A DNA stretch of 64,000 nucleotides from Burkholderiales bacterium. GTDB lineage: Bacteria; Pseudomonadota; Gammaproteobacteria; Burkholderiales; Casimicrobiaceae. The notes under the pieces are model-generated. The model saw only the letters and a program-made list of their open reading frames with translations, made no database searches and was not told the origin of the DNA. The DNA lies in NCBI GenBank assembly GCA_031277215.1, contig JAITMR010000045.1, forward strand, positions 1 through 64,000. Direction: 5' to 3'. This document shows positions 39,750 through 50,136 of this stretch, in pieces. The position numbers were made by a program, and so were the translations under genes. Numbering within the stretch: the stretch's first letter is position 1; the number at the start of each line of letters is the position of its first letter.

Positions 39750-40010
39750 TTATAGAGTACAAAGCGAAAAAAAACAAGCCCAAGTCTTGTCCAATGGTAA
39801 ATGAGCCTGAATGAAGAAGTGGCTCCGTTTATTTGGGCTGCCTTTTCCGTCCATGCTGATCTTGATACCGTTTTGTTCCAGCGTCTCGATGAAGGACGCG
39901 CTGGTGAATTGGCTGCCCTGATCGGTGTTCATGATCTCAGGTTTGCCGTACTCCAAAAGGGTTTCTTCCAGTGCGTCAGCGCAAGCATCCGCTGTCAAGC
40001 TGTTGGGCAA
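39750..40010 (-). pseudogene. IS3-family transposase (OrfB) fragment
   Basis: About 57 residues of the integrase core: LTADACADALEETLLEYGKP followed by EIMNTDQGSQFTSASFIETL and ISMDGKG. The second catalytic Asp is in NTDQGSQF. Both the N-terminal part and the final DDE glutamate region are missing. After GKG the frame runs into unrelated sequence (SPNKRSHFF...). No inverted repeats or target duplication were identified, so it is a decayed insertion remnant. Confidence 0.8.
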
Positions 40011-40201
40011 GCGCCCGCTTTTTGCATGGAGAGCTGTTTTACGATGTTTGTGTGATAAAGCAACGGTTTTTGCAAGAGCGGTGAAATATTCGGTCTAGGG
40101 CGATGAGCTTTATGAGCGCGATGTTACAGCGCATGCAATTTCTCTTTCTTTGATGTTTGACAGAGCAGCCCGGACAAGCGAAGGGCCGCCCGGAAAGCCG
40201 C

Positions 40202-41710
40202 CTACAGCAATCCCGCCCACGCCAATGCGCGCACGGTGGTATCCAGAAGCACGCTGGGGAACAATCCCAACACCAGCAGCACCAAACCGTTCAGCGCCAG
40301 CATGGTACGCGGGATAGCGCCTATCGCCGGAAGTGACTCTTCCTCTCCTTCGCTCTGGTTCGAGAAAAGCATCAGCCGTATCAGGCGCAGGTAGTAAAAC
40401 GCCGCGATGACCGAAGTGAGGATAGCGATGATCGACAACCAGACGAAGCCGTTAATCAGCGCAACGGCGATCACCGCGAATTTTCCGTAAAAGCCCAGCA
40501 GCGGCGGCACACCGGCCAACGAAAGCATCGCGAGCGTCATCAGGACGGCGCGAATGGGAGAACGGTGGTAGAGGCCGCGAAAATCTTTGAGGTCGCTGCC
40601 GCAGCTCAACGTGATTTTACCGTTTACGTTTTCAGCATCGCCATCCGAGGTTTCGTTCATCGACAGCAATACTCCGAACGCCACCAGATTGGAGAGCACA
40701 TACGTCAAAATATAAAACAGCACCGCTGAAAAACCGTCCGGATTGCCCACCAGCGCCCCAAGAAGCAGGTACCCCATGTGCCCGATGGTCGAATACGCCA
40801 ACATCCGTTTCAGATTGGGTTGCGCGATAGCGGCAACCGCGCCGACGATCATCGAGAGCACGGCAAGCAACGCCAGCATGGTTTGCCATTCGGTCAATAA
40901 CGACGCTAATGCGCCGCTCATCAACCGCAACAATAGCATCACAACCGCCAGTTTCGGCACGGTGCTGATGAACAAAGCCACTACCGTCGGCGCACCGCGA
41001 TAAACGTCCGGCGCCCACATATGGAACGGCACTGCGCTCAATTTGAACGCCAGTCCGGAAAGGATGAATATCAGTCCCAAGAGCAACAAAGTGTTGCTGG
41101 AGTCGAACCCCTCGGCCAAATGCATGATGGAGAGCAGTCCTAACGAGCCGGTCGCTCCGTAAACGAGTGAAATTCCATAAAGCATGAATCCCGACGCCAG
41201 AGCACCAAGGAAAAAGTATTTGAGACCGGCTTCTATCGACAGCGCATCGTCTTTGCGCAACGCAACCATCGCGTACAGCGGCAGCGCCATCAATTCCAGA
41301 CCGACGAATAACGGAACAAAATGATAAGAACCGATCACCGCCAGCACACCGAGCGTCGAACACAGGAACAACATGAAAGTTTCCGGCTGCCACAGTTTTT
41401 GCCGAATCAGCGAAGCGCGGCCATAGACAAGCGTCAGCGACAGCGCCAGCAACGCGGCGCTTTGCATTAGCAGCGTTGGCGCAGAGCGCAGCAACATGCT
41501 ACCCATGACGAACTGTGTGCTTTTGAAGTCCTGCGTCAGCCACAACGCCAGCAGCGCGACCCACAGCGCCAGTTGCGTTAACCCGTACGCTGCCGTTCCG
41601 TCTTGGGATGGGAACAGCGCCACCATCAGCAAGAGCAATGCCAGTGCCGCCAACAACGTCAGTTCAGGGAGGAGAGGTATCAGGGAGAAAGTCATGGCTT
41701 TGCCGTTCAA
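40202..41710 (-). CDS. nuoN: NADH-quinone oxidoreductase subunit N
   Basis: A 502-residue polytopic membrane subunit of complex I, one of three antiporter-like proton-pumping subunits. It has about 14 hydrophobic helices. The conserved proton-path and quinone-module motifs include AGLKYFFLGALASGFMLYG, PFHMWAPDVYRGAPT and KRMLAYSTIGHMGYLLLGAL with the key lysines. It is last in the nuo operon, six bases after nuoM. A hydrophilic loop (NETSDGDAENVNGKI) near residue 355 is slightly longer than usual. Confidence 0.96.
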   Translation of the reverse strand: MNGKAMTFSLIPLLPELTLLAALALLLLMVALFPSQDGTAAYGLTQLALWVALLALWLTQDFKSTQFVMGSMLLRSAPTLLMQSAALLALSLTLVYGRASLIRQKLWQPETFMLFLCSTLGVLAVIGSYHFVPLFVGLELMALPLYAMVALRKDDALSIEAGLKYFFLGALASGFMLYGISLVYGATGSLGLLSIMHLAEGFDSSNTLLLLGLIFILSGLAFKLSAVPFHMWAPDVYRGAPTVVALFISTVPKLAVVMLLLRLMSGALASLLTEWQTMLALLAVLSMIVGAVAAIAQPNLKRMLAYSTIGHMGYLLLGALVGNPDGFSAVLFYILTYVLSNLVAFGVLLSMNETSDGDAENVNGKITLSCGSDLKDFRGLYHRSPIRAVLMTLAMLSLAGVPPLLGFYGKFAVIAVALINGFVWLSIIAILTSVIAAFYYLRLIRLMLFSNQSEGEEESLPAIGAIPRTMLALNGLVLLVLGLFPSVLLDTTVRALAWAGLL

Positions 41711-41716
41711 CCTAAA

Positions 41717-43177
41717 TTAGAGTTTGGACAGCGCCATATGCGCCAGCAGTTGTGTGACCGAAGCGTCCGCCATTCCCAGAAGCGCCTGCGGCCAAAGGCC
41801 GAATCCCAGCATGGACGCCGCCAGCACGCTTAACAGCAGGCGTTCCTGAATCCCGAGATCAGACAACGCGCTCACTGACGGATGCGTCACCGAACCGAAA
41901 ACCACGCGCCGAACCATCCACAATGTATAGGCTGCGCCGACCACCACCACAGTTGCCGCCAGCAAGCCAACGCCCAGTTGGTAGCTAACCGCACCCAGGA
42001 TCACCAGGAATTCGCCGACAAAGCCCGAAGTGCCCGGCAATCCGATATTCGCCATCGCAAAAAACACCAGCAAGGTTGCCAGCCAAGGCATTGCATTGAC
42101 GATTCCACCGCAATCGTTCAGCCGACAATCTCCCAACCGCGTTTTCAACGCATCCGCGCAGAAAAACAGCGCCGCGACCACCAGTCCGTTCGACACCATC
42201 AACAGCACTGCGCCTTTCAACGCCACCGCATTGAGCAGGAAAAAGCCGAGCGTCACCAGCCCCATGTGCGCGATCGAAGAATAAGCGATCAAACGTTTGA
42301 GATCGGTTTGCGCCAACGCCACAAAACCGAAATAAATCACGGCCAGCAACGACAACCCGATCATCCAGGGCGCCAGCACTTGCGCGGCATCAGGAACAAT
42401 CGGCAGCAACAGCCGCAAAAAACCATAAGCGCCGATCTTGGTCGAGGCCAGCATGATCGCGGCACCGGTCGGCGCTTCGACATAAGCATCGGGCGCCCAG
42501 GCATGCAGCGGCCACATCGGCGTTTTGACCGCAAACGCCATGAAAAACGCACCGAACAGAATCAGTTGCGTGTGCAGACTGAGCGGCAGATGGTGCCAGG
42601 CTTGCAGCGAAAAAGTTTGCGAAACGCCGTAAAGGTAAAACAGCGCCAGCAACATGAACAGCGAGCCGAACAATGTGTAAAGGAAAAACTTGGTGGTAGC
42701 GTATTTCCGTTGCTGACCGCCGAACACCCCGATTGCCAGATACATTGGAATCAGCATTGCTTCGAAGAAGATGTAAAACAACACAGCATCACGTGCCGAA
42801 AAAGCGCCGTAGGTCAAACCTGAAGTAATCAACAATGCCGCCAGATAACTGCCTTTGCTGCTGATCTTTTCCGAGGTCACAACCAATAGCGTGATAAACG
42901 CGTTCATGCCTATGAACAACACCGACAAACCATCGATCCCAAGCGAGTATTCGATGCCGAAATACGGAATCCACATAACACGTTCGGAAAATTGCATCGC
43001 CGCTGAAGTGGATTGGAATTGACAAAGAACGTAGACCGCAATGAAGAACGTGACCCAAGCCGCAGCGTTCGCCAGCCAGCGAGACGGTCGCCCGCTATCG
43101 ACGTTGCGCAACGCCAGTACTGCGACGCCCGCAATGATCGGCAACCAGATCAGTAATGAAAGTACCGGCACGCTCAT
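41717..43177 (-). CDS. nuoM: NADH-quinone oxidoreductase subunit M
   Basis: A 486-residue antiporter-like membrane subunit of complex I. The ATG at 43177 (MSVPVLSLLIWLPIIAGVAV) overlaps the nuoL stop by four bases; longer frames start inside nuoL. Family motifs are FEAMLIPMYLAIGVFGG, AVKTPMWPLHAWAPDAYVEA and DLKRLIAYSSIAHMGLVTLG, followed by GLPGTSGFVGEFL. The Glu and Lys residues of the proton channel are retained. Confidence 0.97.
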   Translation of the reverse strand: MSVPVLSLLIWLPIIAGVAVLALRNVDSGRPSRWLANAAAWVTFFIAVYVLCQFQSTSAAMQFSERVMWIPYFGIEYSLGIDGLSVLFIGMNAFITLLVVTSEKISSKGSYLAALLITSGLTYGAFSARDAVLFYIFFEAMLIPMYLAIGVFGGQQRKYATTKFFLYTLFGSLFMLLALFYLYGVSQTFSLQAWHHLPLSLHTQLILFGAFFMAFAVKTPMWPLHAWAPDAYVEAPTGAAIMLASTKIGAYGFLRLLLPIVPDAAQVLAPWMIGLSLLAVIYFGFVALAQTDLKRLIAYSSIAHMGLVTLGFFLLNAVALKGAVLLMVSNGLVVAALFFCADALKTRLGDCRLNDCGGIVNAMPWLATLLVFFAMANIGLPGTSGFVGEFLVILGAVSYQLGVGLLAATVVVVGAAYTLWMVRRVVFGSVTHPSVSALSDLGIQERLLLSVLAASMLGFGLWPQALLGMADASVTQLLAHMALSKL

Positions 43178-45189
43178 TTCATTCCCCACCAAGTCATCAA
43201 CACTACCAGCCCCAGCGCCATTGCAAAAGCGTAGTGGTAAAGATAGCCTGTTTGCAGATAGCGCAAAGATTGTGCAGCCCACTGTACTAGCCGCGCCGTG
43301 CCCTGTACCAGTACCCCTTCACTCCAGAATCGTTCACCGCCTCGCACGAACCACAACGATAAAGAATGTGTGCCTCGCACAATCACGCGCTCATACAGTG
43401 CGTCGATGTAGAAGTGGTTTTTGAGTACACCATACACGGCGCCCAACATGTGCGCCAGTTTGCCTGCTGCCGTCGGTGCCGACAAGGTGAAATACCAGGC
43501 AGTCGCAATGCCTGCCAACGCCAACCATAACGGCGGTGTCAGGAACGCATGCAGGAGATAGCTGATAACCCCGTGCCATTCGGCATGCAGAATGGCCATC
43601 GCCGGATGGGCAACGTAATCGCCGCGAATCGCCGTGCCGAAATAGTCTCCAAACAGCACCGGCGTTGCGAACAAAATTCCGGCCAGCACAGAACAAATCG
43701 CCAGCACGATCAGCGGTATCGTAACGACTTTGGGTGATTCTTTGGGCGGTTCGTGGTGCGCTGCATGTTGCTCTTTGTGCGAGGCTTTGTGTGATTTATG
43801 TTTCCCGTGCGACGCCTCGCCGTAGCGAGGCGCACCGTGGAACGCCAGGAAAATCATTCGAAAGGTGTAGCACGCCGTCAAAAATACGCCCAGCGTCAAC
43901 GCCCAGTACGCGTAGGCGTGTCCCGTCACTTCCGCAAAACGCGCGGCTTCAATGATCGGTTCTTTCGAGAAAAATCCGGAGAACGGCGGCAGCCCGGCCA
44001 ACGCCCAAGCGCCAATCAACGCCGTCCAGTAGGTAATCGGCATCCTGTGCCGCAGACCGCCCATCTTGCGCAAATCCTGTTCGTGATGCAGCGCGATGAT
44101 GACCGAACCAGCCGCGAGGAACAACAACGCTTTGAAGAACGCGTGGGTCATCAGATGGAAGATCGCCGCCGAATAGGCCGACGCGCCCAGCGCCACGGTC
44201 ATGTAACCCAGTTGCGACAGTGTCGAGTAAGCAACGACCCGCTTGATATCGTTTTGCACCAGCCCCAACAACGCCATCGAGATCGCCGTCGTCGCGCCAA
44301 TGATGATCATGAACGAAAGCGCCGTGTCCGAGCCTTCAAACACCGGACTCATCCGCGCCACCATGAAAATACCGGCGGTGACCATCGTCGCCGCATGGAT
44401 CAACGCCGAAATTGGTGTCGGGCCTTCCATCGAATCGGGCAACCAGGTGTGTAGCGGCACTTGCGCACTCTTGCCCATCGCGCCGATAAAAAGACAAATG
44501 CAAGCAACCGTTAACAGCGACCATTCCAGCCCCGGCCATAACGAAACATCCAAGCCCTGAAGTTCGTCAACCCGTGCAAAAATTTCTGCGAAATTAAGCG
44601 TGCCCAACACAGCAAACAACAAGCCAATGCCGACGATGAAGCCGAAATCGCCGACACGATTCATCAGAAACGCTTTCATCCCCGCCTTGGTTGCCGACGG
44701 GCGCGTGTACCAGAAACCAATCAGCAGATACGACGCCAGCCCGACTCCTTCCCAACCAAAAAACATTTGCAGGAAGTTGTCCGACATCACTAACATCAAC
44801 ATCGAGAAGGTGAAAAACGCGATGTACGAAAAGAAGCGCGCATAGCCGGGGTCGTCTTTCATGTAGCCGATGGTGTAAACGTGCACCAGAAACGATACCA
44901 GCGTAACGACGACCATCATCAGCGCCGATAACGGGTCAATCAAAAAGCCGATGGTTAACTTGGTGCTGCCGAGATCAAGCCAGGTGTACAGTGTTACGTT
45001 TTCGGACTGGGTGCCAAGAGACGGCCACAAAAAAGCCACTTCGTACAATACGAAGGCTGAAAGAATGAAAGAAAAACCCACCGCCGCGCAGCACACCCAA
45101 TGCGACCAATCGCGCGGCGCCCGACGACCGAAAAAGCCGGCAAACAGCGCAGCGAACAGCGGCAGCAACGGGATAAGCGCCAGCATCAT
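43174..45189 (-). CDS. nuoL: NADH-quinone oxidoreductase subunit L
   Basis: A 671-residue membrane subunit and the distal proton pump of complex I. The antiporter core is shown by FFGWEGVGLASYLLIGFWY, GKSAQVPLHTWLPDSMEGPT and DIKRVVAYSTLSQLGYMTVA. A C-terminal lateral helix extension is present (about 560-671). A His/Lys-rich loop, GKHKSHKASHKEQHAAHHEP around residue 460, is a lineage feature in a cytoplasmic or periplasmic loop. It starts four bases after the nuoK stop. Confidence 0.97.
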   Translation of the reverse strand: MMLALIPLLPLFAALFAGFFGRRAPRDWSHWVCCAAVGFSFILSAFVLYEVAFLWPSLGTQSENVTLYTWLDLGSTKLTIGFLIDPLSALMMVVVTLVSFLVHVYTIGYMKDDPGYARFFSYIAFFTFSMLMLVMSDNFLQMFFGWEGVGLASYLLIGFWYTRPSATKAGMKAFLMNRVGDFGFIVGIGLLFAVLGTLNFAEIFARVDELQGLDVSLWPGLEWSLLTVACICLFIGAMGKSAQVPLHTWLPDSMEGPTPISALIHAATMVTAGIFMVARMSPVFEGSDTALSFMIIIGATTAISMALLGLVQNDIKRVVAYSTLSQLGYMTVALGASAYSAAIFHLMTHAFFKALLFLAAGSVIIALHHEQDLRKMGGLRHRMPITYWTALIGAWALAGLPPFSGFFSKEPIIEAARFAEVTGHAYAYWALTLGVFLTACYTFRMIFLAFHGAPRYGEASHGKHKSHKASHKEQHAAHHEPPKESPKVVTIPLIVLAICSVLAGILFATPVLFGDYFGTAIRGDYVAHPAMAILHAEWHGVISYLLHAFLTPPLWLALAGIATAWYFTLSAPTAAGKLAHMLGAVYGVLKNHFYIDALYERVIVRGTHSLSLWFVRGGERFWSEGVLVQGTARLVQWAAQSLRYLQTGYLYHYAFAMALGLVVLMTWWGMK

Positions 45190-45193
45190 TGAG

Positions 45194-45511
45194 CTATCCT
45201 TTCATTACATCAAGTGTTTGCACGGCAACGTTGCCACGGCGACGGAACAACAGGATCAGCAACGCCAATCCGACCGCCGATTCGACCGCCGCCGTCGCCA
45301 ATACAAACATGGTCATCACCTGGCCGGACAAGTCGTCGAAATACGCCGAGAAGGCGACGAAATTGAGGTTCGCCGACAACAGCACCAACTCCACCGCCAT
45401 CAGCAACACCAATACATTGCGGCGGTTGGCGATAATGCCGACCACGCTGATCACCAGCAACGCCGCTGCCAGCAGCAGGTAATGCGTCAGTGTCGGTTCC
45501 AGTCCCGGCAT
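45194..45511 (-). CDS. nuoK: NADH-quinone oxidoreductase subunit K
   Basis: A 105-residue, three-helix membrane subunit of complex I. The ATG at 45511 (MPGLEPTLTHYLLLAAALLV) is one base after the nuoJ stop and fits the family length; the longer frame would lie in nuoJ. The conserved glutamates are in LMAVELVLLSANLNFVAF and ATAAVESAVGLALLIL. Confidence 0.96.
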   Translation of the reverse strand: MPGLEPTLTHYLLLAAALLVISVVGIIANRRNVLVLLMAVELVLLSANLNFVAFSAYFDDLSGQVMTMFVLATAAVESAVGLALLILLFRRRGNVAVQTLDVMKG

Positions 45512-45512
45512 C

Positions 45513-46163
45513 TCAATGCCCTCCTGTTTTTTCTGGCGAGCGCTCCAGCGAATGAACGGGCGCGTCTTCCGTTTCCGTTTCTGCCGGCATGGACACGACC
45601 CGCAAGCGATCATCACGATTGACGGCGATCTGCTCGGCCGGCTCCTGCCGCTTCACAAAACGGCTTTGCCGATACGTCAGCACAATTGCCGCGATCATTC
45701 CGACCAGCAAAAGCACAGCCACGAGTTCCAGCGGATACAGGTAATCTTCAAACAGAAGTTTCCCAAGTTCGCGCGTGTTTTCCATCGAGGTCGCGTTTTC
45801 CGGCAATGCTGCTTTCGTTTTTACGCCTTTCACAATCAACAGCACGATTTCCGCCAGCATCACAGCGCCGACCAGCAACGACGGCATCAAATGACGTTTC
45901 CAGCGCGGCGTCTGGTCGGTTTGCCGCACATCGAGCATCATCAACACGAACAAAAACAGCACCATCACCGCGCCGACATATATCACCACCAGCGCCAATC
46001 CCAAAAATTCGGCACCGAGCGTGATCCACAACGCCGCCATCGTGAAGAAAGCAAGCACCAGCGACAGGGCTGCGTGCACCGGCTGACGCGCACTCACGAC
46101 GCGCACAGCAGACACCAGCAGGATCGCCGCAAGTACATAGAAAAGAAACGCAGAAAAGCTCAT
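45513..46163 (-). CDS. nuoJ: NADH-quinone oxidoreductase subunit J
   Basis: A 216-residue membrane subunit of complex I with five N-terminal helices. The motif GLALVVIYVGAVMVLFLFVL is the pi-bulge helix TM3. The C-terminal ~40 residues (NRDDRLRVVSMPAETETEDA and following) are hydrophilic and longer than in E. coli. It lies 21 bases after nuoI. Confidence 0.96.
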   Translation of the reverse strand: MSFSAFLFYVLAAILLVSAVRVVSARQPVHAALSLVLAFFTMAALWITLGAEFLGLALVVIYVGAVMVLFLFVLMMLDVRQTDQTPRWKRHLMPSLLVGAVMLAEIVLLIVKGVKTKAALPENATSMENTRELGKLLFEDYLYPLELVAVLLLVGMIAAIVLTYRQSRFVKRQEPAEQIAVNRDDRLRVVSMPAETETEDAPVHSLERSPEKTGGH

Positions 46164-46184
46164 ATCGTGGCTGGCCTCATGGTG

Positions 46185-46673
46185 TCATCGGTAAGGAGCG
46201 TCTTCTTCCAGATTTTTGGCGATCTGCGCTTCGTAATGGTCGCCGATCGCCAACAGCATGTCTTTGGTAAAACACAAATCGCTGTGTTGCTCGCCGTGGT
46301 ATTCGTAAATCCGCGTCAACACAATCGAATCGACCGGGCAGCTTTCCATGCACAGCCCGCAATAAATACATTTGCTGAGATCGACATCGTAGCGCGTCGT
46401 GCGCCGTGACCCGTCCTCGCGTTCGGCAATATCAATCGTAATCGCCAGCGCCGGGCAAACTGCCTCGCACAGTTTGCAGGCAATGCAGCGTTCCTTGCCG
46501 TTCGGATAACGACGCTGCGCATGCAGGCCGCGAAAGCGCGGACCTTGCGGCGTTTTTTCCTCAGGGACGTGTATCGTGAACTTCGGCTTGAACATCCGGC
46601 GAAACGTCAGCCACAACCCGCTGAGTAATTCCAGCAACAGCCAGGTTTTTAGGAAATGCCGCAGCCGGTTCAT
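46185..46673 (-). CDS. nuoI: NADH-quinone oxidoreductase subunit I
   Basis: A 162-residue peripheral subunit of complex I that carries Fe-S clusters N6a and N6b. The ATG at 46673 ([20 protein letters not shown]) overlaps the nuoH stop. The two 4Fe-4S motifs are [16 protein letters not shown] and [16 protein letters not shown]. It links the hydrophilic arm to the quinone site. Confidence 0.97.
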   Translation of the reverse strand: MNRLRHFLKTWLLLELLSGLWLTFRRMFKPKFTIHVPEEKTPQGPRFRGLHAQRRYPNGKERCIACKLCEAVCPALAITIDIAEREDGSRRTTRYDVDLSKCIYCGLCMESCPVDSIVLTRIYEYHGEQHSDLCFTKDMLLAIGDHYEAQIAKNLEEDAPYR

Positions 46674-47734
46674 GCGCCGCCTCCGAGCAGCACCGACCAA
46701 CGAACTGCTACCGCAACAACAACGATCCACACCAGCGTCAACGGAATAAATATTTTCCAGCCGAGCCGCATGATTTGATCGTAGCGGTAACGCGGAAAAC
46801 TCGCCCGCACCCACAGGAAGAAGAACAACAACAATGTAACTTTGAGCGCAAGCCACAGAAATCCGTCCCCCAGCGGCGCAATACCAAAGATTGCCAACTC
46901 ATTAAAGATCGGCGCTGGAGCCATCCAGCCGCCGAGGAACAGAGTCGCCGCCAGCGCCGACACCAGAATCATGTTCATGTATTCGGCAAGGAAAAAGAGC
47001 GCAAACACAATTCCCGAATACTCGACATGAAAACCGGCAACCAGTTCGGATTCCCCCTCTGCCATATCGAACGGGTGGCGGTTGGTTTCGGCGATTCCCG
47101 AAATGAAGTAAACGACAAACAGCGGAAAGAGCGGCCACACATACCAGTGAAGAACACCGCCGGCTTGATGGCGAACGATATCGCCGAGGTTCAATGTGTT
47201 TGCCAACAAAATCACGCCGACCAGCGCGAATCCCATCGACAGTTCGTAAGAAATCAGTTGCGCGGTCGAACGCAGCGCCCCGAGAAGCGCATAGCGTGCA
47301 TTGGACGCCCAACCTGCCAGAATAATGCCGTAAACGCCAATCGAGCTCATCATCATGATGTACAACAAACCGGCGTTGAGATCGGCCAACCACAGATTTT
47401 CCGAAAACGGCACCACCCCCCACGCCGCTACCGCAGGTGCCAAAGCCAGAAGCGGCGCGAAGCGGAACAACATGCGATTGGCGCGTGCAGGAACGACCAC
47501 TTCTTTGAAGAGCATTTTGAGAACGTCGGCAAACGGTTGCAACAAACCGTTGGGACCTACCCGGATAGGGCCGCAACGCGATTGCATCGCGCCGATTACG
47601 CGCCGCTCGGCCAGCGTGAGAAACGCCACACACAAAATCAGCGGCGTTGCGATCACGACGATTTTGATCATCGTCCAGAGCACCAGACCCGGCGTACCCA
47701 TACTACCAAAGAAATCCGCTAACAACTGGATCAT
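46670..47734 (-). CDS. nuoH: NADH-quinone oxidoreductase subunit H
   Basis: A 354-residue membrane subunit that forms the quinone chamber and joins the two arms of complex I. The ATG at 47734 ([20 protein letters not shown]) overlaps the nuoG stop by four bases. It has eight helices. The characteristic acidic loop [20 protein letters not shown] and [20 protein letters not shown] are intact. Confidence 0.97.
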   Translation of the reverse strand: MIQLLADFFGSMGTPGLVLWTMIKIVVIATPLILCVAFLTLAERRVIGAMQSRCGPIRVGPNGLLQPFADVLKMLFKEVVVPARANRMLFRFAPLLALAPAVAAWGVVPFSENLWLADLNAGLLYIMMMSSIGVYGIILAGWASNARYALLGALRSTAQLISYELSMGFALVGVILLANTLNLGDIVRHQAGGVLHWYVWPLFPLFVVYFISGIAETNRHPFDMAEGESELVAGFHVEYSGIVFALFFLAEYMNMILVSALAATLFLGGWMAPAPIFNELAIFGIAPLGDGFLWLALKVTLLLFFFLWVRASFPRYRYDQIMRLGWKIFIPLTLVWIVVVAVAVRWSVLLGGGA

Positions 47735-50136
47735 GGCGCCGCCTCCAGATGGAATTCCCCACACACATCGAAACCGGCTGTCAACGGATGCGCCATGTCG
47801 AAGCGCACGGTGTCCGCCGGCAGCGTTTCATCGCACACCCAGGAAAGTACCACCGTTACCGCATCATTTTCTTCGCTTTGCCGTATCCGCACCGCACCAC
47901 CTTTTACGAGGTTCAACCGCGTTGCCAGCGCCGCGTTCATCATCACGCGCGGCGGCGCAGCCAACGCCGTACGCTGCAACGAGGGTGCGCGTCGCACCAG
48001 CGGGTCGGCATGGTAAATCGGCACACCGGCAACCCGCTCCACCGTTTCTTTCGCCGCTGCTTTCGGCAGCGCCTGCAACGCTGTATCAATACGGTTCGAC
48101 AAACGCGCCGCGATGCTGTCCGCCGACGGCAAGCACGAGGCGCGCACCACTTCCGGCGTTGTCTCGGCAAATGGTTGTTCGAGCAGTCTGGCAAGCGCCA
48201 CAATCACTTGCCAGCCTGGTCGCGTTTCACCAAGCGGCGGCGCAACGCCATAAAACGATTGAACGCGCCCTTCCATGTTGATGAACGTTCCCGACGTTTC
48301 AGTGAACGGCGCGATAGGCAATACAATATCCGGCAACACAACATCTGGCAGCACGCCTTCGTCCGCCGGACGGAAAGGCGACAGCGAAAGCACGAAATCA
48401 GCCTGCCGCAACGCTGTCAGCGCCGTGCCGCCCTGCGCAATATCAAACGGCGCTTCCGTGTGCAACAACACATACGCTTTTCGCGGTTTTTCCAGCATCG
48501 TTCGCGCATTCAAGCCGCCTTTTTGCGGCTGTGCATTTATCAAGGCCAACCCTACGCTGTTGGCCGCTTCCGGCAACACCGCAAGGGTCGTTCCCGTATA
48601 GTCGGCTAACCGTTGCGTCAGCGCATGCAGGAGTACCGCGTGTTCGTGTTGCTGAGCAAAACTGCCAAGGAAAATCGTTGTCCGTTCCGGCGCGTTCATC
48701 AAGCTGCGAACGATCGCTACATCATTTTCCAGTGGCGTCACTTCATCAAACACTTTCGGCAACGCTTGCGCCACTTTCGCTTCACGATGCGCAGCCACTA
48801 CCAACGCCGCCAACGCCGCTGCCAGTTGCGATGGCGGTACCACGTTTTCGTGCGCCAGCGGCAAATGCCAGTCGGCGCGTACCGAATGTAAACTGGAAAT
48901 GGCCGCGCCATGCCGCGCCGCTTGCCGCACCCGCGCTGTTAGTAACGGCTGATCCTGGCGCAAGAAGCTACCGATGAACAACGCTGCTTTCAGTTGCGAC
49001 ACGTCGGCAATCGGCATGCCAAGCCAAGGGACATGCGCGTCTTTGGAAGTGTTCGAAAAATCCTGTTGCCGCAAACGATAGTCGATATTGTCGCAACCCA
49101 GCGTCCACGCCAGCCGTGACATCAGCGTCGCTTCTTCAAGCGTCGCATGCGGTGAAATCAACACACCAAGCGCCTCGCCGCCATCGCGCTCAACAATATT
49201 TTTGAGACGGGCAGCGGCCAGCGGTAATGCCTCCTGCCAATCGGTTTCGATCAGCACACCGTCTTTCTTAACCAGTGGCCGCATCAGACGCGATTCGCTG
49301 TTCAGCGCCTCGTAGGAAAAACGATCTCTGTCTGACAGCCAACATTCGTTGATCGCTTCATTTTCAAACGGTTGCACCCGCACAACCTGATTGCGTTTCA
49401 GTTGAACGATCAGATTGGCGCCCAGCGCATCGTGCGGCGACACTGATTTGCGCCGCGACAATTCCCAGTTCCGCGCCTGATAGCGGAACGGCTTGGACGT
49501 CAACGCGCCGACCGGACACAGATCAATCATGTTGCCGGACAATTCCGATTCCACCGTCTCGCCAACGAACGGCACGATCTCGGCGCGGTCGCCGCGCCGA
49601 ATCATTCCCAGTTCCATCTGTCCGCCTATTTCGTCACTGAAACGCACACAGCGCGTACATTGGATGCAACGGCTCATTTCAACGGCAGACACCAGCGGCC
49701 CCAAGTCTTTCCCCAGCACGACCCGCTTGACTTCCTGGAACTGCGAACTCCCCTTGCCATAGCCTACCGCGGCATCCTGCAACATACATTCGCCGCCCTG
49801 ATCGCAGACCGGACAATCGAGCGGATGATTGATGAGCAGGAATTCCATCACGCTTTGCTGTGCCGCCAGCGCCATTTCGCTGCGCGTCCACACCTTCATC
49901 CCCTCGGACACCGGCGTTGCGCACGCAGGAACAGGCTTGGGAATTTTTTCGACCTGCACAAGACACATCCGGCAGCTTGCGGCAATCGACAATTTTTTGT
50001 GATAGCAGAAATGCGGGATGAACACTTTTAACGTTTGCGCGGCATCCATCACCGTGCTGCCCGGCGGCATCTGCACCGGCTTCCCGTTGATTTCCAGATT
50101 GAGCCAACCGCTCTTGTCGATGGCGTTTTCAGACAT
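47731..50136 (-). CDS. nuoG: NADH-quinone oxidoreductase subunit G
   Basis: An 801-residue Fe-S subunit of the electron input module. The ATG at 50136 ([20 protein letters not shown]) is chosen because the longer frame lies inside nuoF. The N-terminal 2Fe-2S and 4Fe-4S domains include [40 protein letters not shown] and [19 protein letters not shown]. The remaining ~550 residues are the molybdopterin-oxidoreductase-like domain, which in complex I has lost its cofactor. The C-terminal half is less conserved. Confidence 0.95.
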   Translation of the reverse strand: MSENAIDKSGWLNLEINGKPVQMPPGSTVMDAAQTLKVFIPHFCYHKKLSIAASCRMCLVQVEKIPKPVPACATPVSEGMKVWTRSEMALAAQQSVMEFLLINHPLDCPVCDQGGECMLQDAAVGYGKGSSQFQEVKRVVLGKDLGPLVSAVEMSRCIQCTRCVRFSDEIGGQMELGMIRRGDRAEIVPFVGETVESELSGNMIDLCPVGALTSKPFRYQARNWELSRRKSVSPHDALGANLIVQLKRNQVVRVQPFENEAINECWLSDRDRFSYEALNSESRLMRPLVKKDGVLIETDWQEALPLAAARLKNIVERDGGEALGVLISPHATLEEATLMSRLAWTLGCDNIDYRLRQQDFSNTSKDAHVPWLGMPIADVSQLKAALFIGSFLRQDQPLLTARVRQAARHGAAISSLHSVRADWHLPLAHENVVPPSQLAAALAALVVAAHREAKVAQALPKVFDEVTPLENDVAIVRSLMNAPERTTIFLGSFAQQHEHAVLLHALTQRLADYTGTTLAVLPEAANSVGLALINAQPQKGGLNARTMLEKPRKAYVLLHTEAPFDIAQGGTALTALRQADFVLSLSPFRPADEGVLPDVVLPDIVLPIAPFTETSGTFINMEGRVQSFYGVAPPLGETRPGWQVIVALARLLEQPFAETTPEVVRASCLPSADSIAARLSNRIDTALQALPKAAAKETVERVAGVPIYHADPLVRRAPSLQRTALAAPPRVMMNAALATRLNLVKGGAVRIRQSEENDAVTVVLSWVCDETLPADTVRFDMAHPLTAGFDVCGEFHLEAAP

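Noticed and set aside
41882-42823. 313-codon plus-strand frame inside nuoM
   Set aside because: Gln/His/Arg-rich antisense translation of a membrane protein gene.
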